64,000 nucleotides of DNA, from NCBI RefSeq assembly GCF_008728855.1, contig NZ_CP042906.1:1860001-1924000 (forward strand). The letters run 5' to 3'. Positions 59,464-64,000 of this stretch are shown piece by piece. Positions within the stretch are counted from its first letter, which is position 1. Every line of letters begins with the position of its first letter. A program made the translations under genes and the position numbers. A model generated the notes under the pieces. The model saw only the letters and a list, made by a program, of their open reading frames with translations, was not told the DNA's origin and ran no database searches. The stretch comes from Hypericibacter terrae (lineage in GTDB: Bacteria; Pseudomonadota; Alphaproteobacteria; Dongiales; Dongiaceae).

Positions 59464-61106
59464 GATATTGCGCCATCGTGCCCAGCCACGATCATCACGC
59501 CGCCATCGGCCGCGTCGTCGCCCGGCTTCGCGAGGAGGGCCTTCCGGTCTTCATCATCGACGATGGCAGCGGCGAACCGGCGCGTTCCGTGATCGCAGCC
59601 CTTCACAACGAGAAGAACGCGATCCTCGTCACGCGGCTCGAACCCAACCGCGGCAAGGGGGCGGCGGTGATTCGCGGCTTCGAGCTGGCGCTGCAGGCCG
59701 GCTTCACCCATGCCGTCCAGGTCGATGCGGATGGGCAACACGATCTCGATGCCCTGCCCCGGCTGCTGGCGGCGTCGCGGCACCATCCCGAAGCCGTGAT
59801 CTGCGGGCGGCCTGTCTATGACCGGTCGATTCCGATGGGACGGCGCATCGGTCACTGGATCACCGATTTCTGGGTCTGGATCGAGACGCTCTCGTTCCGG
59901 ATCGTCGCCAGCATGTGCGGTTTCCGCGTCTATCCGCTGGCGGCGGTGAAGCCCGTGATCGAGCGCGAGCCGATCGGCCAGCGGATGGATTTCGACACGG
60001 GGCTTCTGGTGCGACTGTTCTGGCGCGGCACGCCGCCCTTGCTGGTGCCGGTGAAGGTGATCTATCCGCCAGGCAACAGCTCCAACTTCAAGATGCTTGC
60101 CGACAATTGGCGCATCACCAGGATGCACACCCGCCTGGTCGTCACGATGCTGTTGCGCCTGCCCTCGATCCTCGCCCATCGGCCGCCGCGGTTGGCGGCG
60201 GAGGCCAGCCATTGGTCGGGTTTGCGCGAACGCGGCACCCTCTGGGGCCTGCGCTTCGTCGCGGCCGTCTATCGCCTGCTGGGGCGCCGGGCCTGCGAGG
60301 TGCTGCTGGTTCCGGTCGTCGCCTATTTCTATGGTTTCGTAGCGGGGCGGGAGCAGCGCGAGGGGTCGCGCCTCTTCCTGACGCGGGCGCTCGGCCGGCG
60401 GCCCGGCTTCCGCGACGGCTATCGCCATTTCTTCAGTTTCGCCACCGGCATGCTGGATACCTTCGCCGCCTGGACCGGCGGGCTGCCGGCCGGCACGGTC
60501 GAGCCCGACAACGCGGCGCTATTGAAGACAGCGGCGGACGACCCGCGCGGCGCCCTGATCGTCATCTCGCATCTCGGCAATATCGATCTGGCCCGGGCCC
60601 GATTGGACCCGGCGACGCGCAACCGGCTGACGCTCCTGGTCCATAACCGGCATGCCGCCAATTACAACCACCTCCTGCGGGAGTTTCGCGCCGAAGCCGG
60701 GCTCAATATGATCCAGGTCACCGAGGTCGGGCCCGATACCGCGATCGATCTCCAGGAACGGGTCGAGCGCGGCGAATGGATCGTGATCGCGGGCGATCGC
60801 ACCCCGGTGACGGGCCAGGTGCGCACCTCGCCGGCTCTCTTCATGGGGGCCGAGGCGAATTTTTCCGACGGGCCCTGGATTCTGGCCAGCTTGCTGGATT
60901 GTCCGGTCTATCTCATGTTCTGCTTGCGCGAGGGACGGCGCTACCGATTGATCATGGAACCCTTTGCGGAGCGAATCATTTTGCCGAGAGCGGAGCGGAA
61001 ACTAGCCTTGCAGGGTTACGTGAAGAGATATGCGGCAAGGCTGGAGCATTACGCGCGTGCCATGCCCTATCAGTGGTTCAACTTCTTCGATTTCTGGGCG
61101 CACTGA
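59460..61106 (+). CDS. apeJ: Fused glycosyltransferase family 2 and LPLAT acyltransferase (ApeJ type)
   Basis: A two-domain protein of 548 residues. Residues 1-240 are a GT-A glycosyltransferase (CAIVPSHDHHAAIGRVVARL, VFIIDDGSGEP, VDADGQHDLDALP). Residues 300-548 are an HtrB-like acyltransferase (LIVISHLGNIDLARARL, VIAGDRTPVTGQVRTSPALF, YQWFNFFDFW). The start is TTG at 59460, overlapping the dehydratase stop. In aryl polyene clusters this fusion probably builds the membrane anchor of the polyene. Confidence 0.85.
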   Translation: MRYCAIVPSHDHHAAIGRVVARLREEGLPVFIIDDGSGEPARSVIAALHNEKNAILVTRLEPNRGKGAAVIRGFELALQAGFTHAVQVDADGQHDLDALPRLLAASRHHPEAVICGRPVYDRSIPMGRRIGHWITDFWVWIETLSFRIVASMCGFRVYPLAAVKPVIEREPIGQRMDFDTGLLVRLFWRGTPPLLVPVKVIYPPGNSSNFKMLADNWRITRMHTRLVVTMLLRLPSILAHRPPRLAAEASHWSGLRERGTLWGLRFVAAVYRLLGRRACEVLLVPVVAYFYGFVAGREQREGSRLFLTRALGRRPGFRDGYRHFFSFATGMLDTFAAWTGGLPAGTVEPDNAALLKTAADDPRGALIVISHLGNIDLARARLDPATRNRLTLLVHNRHAANYNHLLREFRAEAGLNMIQVTEVGPDTAIDLQERVERGEWIVIAGDRTPVTGQVRTSPALFMGAEANFSDGPWILASLLDCPVYLMFCLREGRRYRLIMEPFAERIILPRAERKLALQGYVKRYAARLEHYARAMPYQWFNFFDFWAH

Positions 61107-61107
61107 C

Positions 61108-61515
61108 ATGCATTCGGTCGAAATTCCGATCAAGGTCCAGTTTTACGACCTCGATCCCATGCAGGTGGTCTGGCATGGCAATTACCCGCGCTATTTCGAG
61201 CAGGTCCGCTGCGAGCTGATGGGCAGCATCGGCTATAATTTCCATGAGATGGACGAGTCCGGCTATATCTGGCCGATCGTCGACATGCGGATCAAATATG
61301 TCCGCCCCTTGCGCTTCGGGCAGAAGATCGCGCTGACCGCGACGATCGTCGAGTTCGAGAACCGGCTGAAGATCGACTATCGTATCCGCGATGAGGAGAC
61401 CGGCGAGGTGCTCACCAAGGCGATGACAATCCAGGTTGCGGTGGTGGCCGCGACCGGTGAGCTCTGCCTCGAATGTCCGCCGGCGCTGACCGAGCGGCTG
61501 AGATCCCGGCCATGA
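61108..61515 (+). CDS. apeK: Acyl-CoA/ACP thioesterase, 4HBT type (ApeK type)
   Basis: A hotdog thioesterase of 135 residues with the motif YDLDPMQVVWHGNYPRYFEQ, including the active-site aspartate of 4-hydroxybenzoyl-CoA-type enzymes. It is one base downstream of the fusion gene and overlaps the next by four bases. Confidence 0.88.
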   Translation: MHSVEIPIKVQFYDLDPMQVVWHGNYPRYFEQVRCELMGSIGYNFHEMDESGYIWPIVDMRIKYVRPLRFGQKIALTATIVEFENRLKIDYRIRDEETGEVLTKAMTIQVAVVAATGELCLECPPALTERLRSRP

Positions 61516-62126
61516 AGCGTCTCGGGCTGCTGCTTCTCGTCCTGTTCTGCGGGTTCTCGTCGGCCCTCGCCGAGGGGCCGACGGACAACCGGCTGACCGA
61601 GGGCCAGGTGCTGCGCGGGCAGTTCGTGCAGGAGCGTCATTTGCAGGGTTTCGACAATCCTCTGCGCAGCGAAGGCCGGTTCGTGCTGGCGCCGGGCCAT
61701 GGGCTCATCTGGCAGACGGAGAAGCCCTTCGCCATCACCACCGTCATCACCGCGGCGGGGCTGGCCCAGGAGGTGAACGGCAATCAGACCTTGAAGCTCG
61801 AGGCGGCGAAGCTGCCTTTTCTCAATCAGCTTTACGACATGCTGAGCGGGGCGCTCACCGGCGAGTGGGCCAAGCTCGAAGCCGGGTTTGTCGTGACCCG
61901 CAAGGGCGACGATCGGCATTGGCAGGTCTCTCTCAAGCCGCGCAACGTCGACGATCCCGGCATGCCCTTCACCGCGATCGACGTGACCGGCAGCCAGTTC
62001 ATCGACGACATGACGCTGACCAAGCCGGACGGGGATTTCGACAAGCTCAGCTATCACGACCAGGCCGTTTCCGATCAGCCCCTGACCGCCGCGGAATCCG
62101 CTGCCTTCGCCACGACGGCACCGTGA
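61512..62126 (+). CDS. apeL: LolA-like outer-membrane lipid carrier protein (ApeL type)
   Basis: A periplasmic protein of 204 residues with a signal peptide (MKRLGLLLLVLFCGFSSALA) and a LolA-like fold (LRGQFVQERHLQGFDNPLRS, GRFVLAPGHGLIWQTEKPF). It probably carries the lipid product between membranes, working with the MMPL exporter whose ATG overlaps its stop codon (ATGA-like junction at 62126). Confidence 0.85.
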   Translation: MKRLGLLLLVLFCGFSSALAEGPTDNRLTEGQVLRGQFVQERHLQGFDNPLRSEGRFVLAPGHGLIWQTEKPFAITTVITAAGLAQEVNGNQTLKLEAAKLPFLNQLYDMLSGALTGEWAKLEAGFVVTRKGDDRHWQVSLKPRNVDDPGMPFTAIDVTGSQFIDDMTLTKPDGDFDKLSYHDQAVSDQPLTAAESAAFATTAP

Positions 62127-64000
62127 TGCGCGTCGCGGCGGGGCTGTGGCTGGTCATCGTCATGGCGGCCGCGCTCTATCTGGGTTTGCGCCTGCATGAC
62201 GGACTGGTGTTCCGGACCGATCTCCTGGCGCTCCTGCCGCGCGAGGCGCAGGACCCGGCCGCCCAGCATGCCAACGATGTCGTGACCGCTGCGTTGTCGC
62301 GGCAGGTCATGGTCATGGTCGGGCATCATGATCGCGACCAGGCGCGGGCCGCCGCGACCGCCATTGCCGGCGCTCTGACGCAGTCCAAGCTTGTCGCGCT
62401 GACGACCAATGCCTTCGGCAAGGACCGGCTGCGCCAGATCGGCCAGCTCTATTTTCCCTACCGCCGCGGTTTGCTGTCGGCCTCGGACCGCCAGTTCCTG
62501 CTCGACGGCAAGCCCGAGGCCGTCTCGACCGGCGCCCTGTCGCAGGTCTATGGGCTTGTCGGCATGGCCGATGCGAAACTGCTGCAGCGCGATCCCTATC
62601 TGCTGCTGACGGGGTTCCTCACCCATCTGCCGATCCCGCTGTCGCGCCTGTCGCTCGACGACGGTTTGCTGGCCGTCCAGGACGGCGACACCTACTGGGT
62701 CTTGCTGGCCGGGCAGATCGCCGGCGATCCCTATGCGCTGGCGTTCCAGAAGGAACTGGCCGCCACGCTCGACGGCGCTCTGACGGACCAGCTGCAGGTC
62801 CATCCCGGGCTGCAATCCCTGCGGCTGGGCGCGGTGTTCTTCGCCAAGGCCGGGGCCGAGCAGGCCATGAGCGAGACCTCCAGGATCGGCGTTGCCTCGA
62901 TCCTCGGGACCGTGCTGCTGGTGCTGTTCGTCTTTCGCGGCGTGAGGCCGCTGTTGTTGACCCTTGTGGCGATCGGGGTCGGGGTGATGACCTCGCTCGC
63001 CGCCTGCCTCTGGCTGTTCGGCGAGCTTCATGTCATGGCGCTGCTGTTCGGCGTCAGCCTGATCGGCGTGGCGGTCGACTACAGCCTGCAATATCTGAGC
63101 GAGATCTTCGCCGCCGAGGGAGGAACGCCGCGCGAGCGATTGAAGCGTGTGCGGCTCGGCATCACGCTCGCGACCGCGACGGTCGCCATCGGCTATGTGA
63201 CGCTGTTCCTGGCGCCCTTTCCCGGCCTGCATCAGATCGCGGCGCTGGCGGCCATCGGGCTGGTGGCATCCTGGGCCACGGTGCTGCTCTGGCTGCCCGC
63301 CCTGGATCACAGCCGCCGGCCGCGCCATGGCGATCGTCTTCTGGCCGCGGCTGGATCCCTGCTCGCGCCATGGCAGAAGCCGCGGCCGGCCTGGGCGAAG
63401 GGCGGAGCCTCGATTCTGCTGCTGGCGATCGCGATCGGTGGCCTGCTGCAGATCAGGCCTGACGATGACGTGCGGCGGATGCAGAATTTGTCGGGCCCGC
63501 TCCTGGCCGATCAGGACCAGATCCAGCGGCTGGCGGGTGCGGCGGGCAGCGCGCAGTTCTTCCTGATCGAAGCGAAGGATGACGAGACGGCGTTGCAGAC
63601 CGAGGAAACCCTGATCGATCGGCTGCAGCCTTTGCTGGCGCAGGGCGTGCTCGCCGGATTTCAGGCGCCGGCGCAATATGTGCCCTCCGTGGCCCGTCAG
63701 CGCGAAAATCGCGATCTGGTCCACCGCGAGCTGGACGGGCCGCTCCTGACGGAGCATTTGCGCCAGCTCGGACTGTCGCAGGTCGAGCCGCCGCCACCCG
63801 ACGATGCGCCGTTCCTGACATTGACCGAGGCGGCCGCGAAGCAGGGGCCCCTGGGCTTCCTCGCCAACTTGATCCTCGACAGCGGGCAGGGCGCGCTTCA
63901 CGCCGTGAAGCTCGACGGGGTCACGAAGCCCGAGGCGCTCGCCGCCGCTGCCGAAGGGCTGCCCGGCGTGCGGCTGATCGATCCGACCGGCGATTTCAGC
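62126..64000 (+). CDS. apeM: MMPL/RND-type exporter (ApeM type), cut by window end
   Basis: At least 625 residues are encoded before the window ends. The protein opens with a signal-anchor helix (AGLWLVIVMAAALYLGL), then FRTDLLALLPR, a periplasmic loop, and a bundle of helices (ILGTVLLVLFVFRGVRPLLL, LFGVSLIGVAVDYSLQYLSE) typical of MMPL transporters, and begins a second repeat (LLLAIAIGGLLQIRPDDDVR). It is expected to end about 150 residues past the edge. Likely exports the aryl polyene lipid across the inner membrane. The ATG at 62126 overlaps the apeL stop. Confidence 0.88.
   Translation, partial: MRVAAGLWLVIVMAAALYLGLRLHDGLVFRTDLLALLPREAQDPAAQHANDVVTAALSRQVMVMVGHHDRDQARAAATAIAGALTQSKLVALTTNAFGKDRLRQIGQLYFPYRRGLLSASDRQFLLDGKPEAVSTGALSQVYGLVGMADAKLLQRDPYLLLTGFLTHLPIPLSRLSLDDGLLAVQDGDTYWVLLAGQIAGDPYALAFQKELAATLDGALTDQLQVHPGLQSLRLGAVFFAKAGAEQAMSETSRIGVASILGTVLLVLFVFRGVRPLLLTLVAIGVGVMTSLAACLWLFGELHVMALLFGVSLIGVAVDYSLQYLSEIFAAEGGTPRERLKRVRLGITLATATVAIGYVTLFLAPFPGLHQIAALAAIGLVASWATVLLWLPALDHSRRPRHGDRLLAAAGSLLAPWQKPRPAWAKGGASILLLAIAIGGLLQIRPDDDVRRMQNLSGPLLADQDQIQRLAGAAGSAQFFLIEAKDDETALQTEETLIDRLQPLLAQGVLAGFQAPAQYVPSVARQRENRDLVHRELDGPLLTEHLRQLGLSQVEPPPPDDAPFLTLTEAAAKQGPLGFLANLILDSGQGALHAVKLDGVTKPEALAAAAEGLPGVRLIDPTGDFS

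Overview
The window is a high-GC, gene-dense bacterial chromosome segment with many 4-8 bp gene overlaps and frequent GTG/TTG starts. EfeUOBM iron uptake, homoprotocatechuate-type meta cleavage and dispersed palindromic repeats of the kind common in Rhizobiales and Rhodospirillales point to an alphaproteobacterium, possibly Rhodospirillales-like. That placement is an inference; no rRNA or tRNA gene is present to fix it.

Layout. (1) 97-3075: P-type cation ATPase and universal stress protein. (2) 3092-11880: a mosaic island of two 5'-truncated rhs genes sharing a near-identical core but with unrelated C-terminal toxin ends, each followed by candidate immunity genes, plus small rhs remnants, an IS5-family insertion and two broken copies of a gspD-like secretin gene. 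(3) 11915-16264: NRAMP metal transporter, a frameshifted IS481 element and an IS4-family element, with palindromic repeats between them. (4) 16417-21703: a lone SDR enzyme, then the iron-uptake operon efeU-efeO-efeB-efeM behind a Fur-like site. (5) 21857-34996: a P450 gene and an APC permease on the minus strand, a MarR regulator, and a nine-gene plus-strand operon (hpaE-like, hpaD-like, FAH-family, acetoacetate decarboxylase-like, P450, glutamine-synthetase-like ligase, ferredoxin, ferredoxin reductase, SMP-30 lactonase). Two near-identical palindromes, in front of the permease/marR pair and in front of the operon, look like the MarR operator. (6) 35013-39465: minus-strand operon lacI - D-2-hydroxyacid dehydrogenase - enolase paralogue - APH-fold kinase, with two palindromic LacI-type operators upstream. 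(7) 39760-43250: DUF1636-type protein, amidohydrolase and two alpha/beta hydrolases. (8) 43271-48669: a second rhs/gspD mosaic. (9) 48840-53689: TTC38-like protein, TetR regulator and a copper gene set (CopC-CopD fusion, YcnI-like DUF1775, DUF2946-like). (10) 53788-64000: lipoprotein, phosphopantetheinyl transferase and the left part of an aryl-polyene-type lipid cluster in the order apeC-D-E-F-G-H-I-J-K-L-M, running off the right edge inside the MMPL exporter gene.

How the genes fit together. Region 5 reads as one catabolic unit: an importer, a glutamate-amine-type ligase, a complete three-component P450 hydroxylase and a ring-cleavage branch, suggesting an amine-containing aromatic or cyclic substrate (inference). 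Region 6 could carry hydroxypyruvate through glycerate and 2-phosphoglycerate to phosphoenolpyruvate if the kinase acts on glycerate (inference). The rhs loci look like degenerate polymorphic-toxin arrays that have repeatedly recombined with gspD-like genes.
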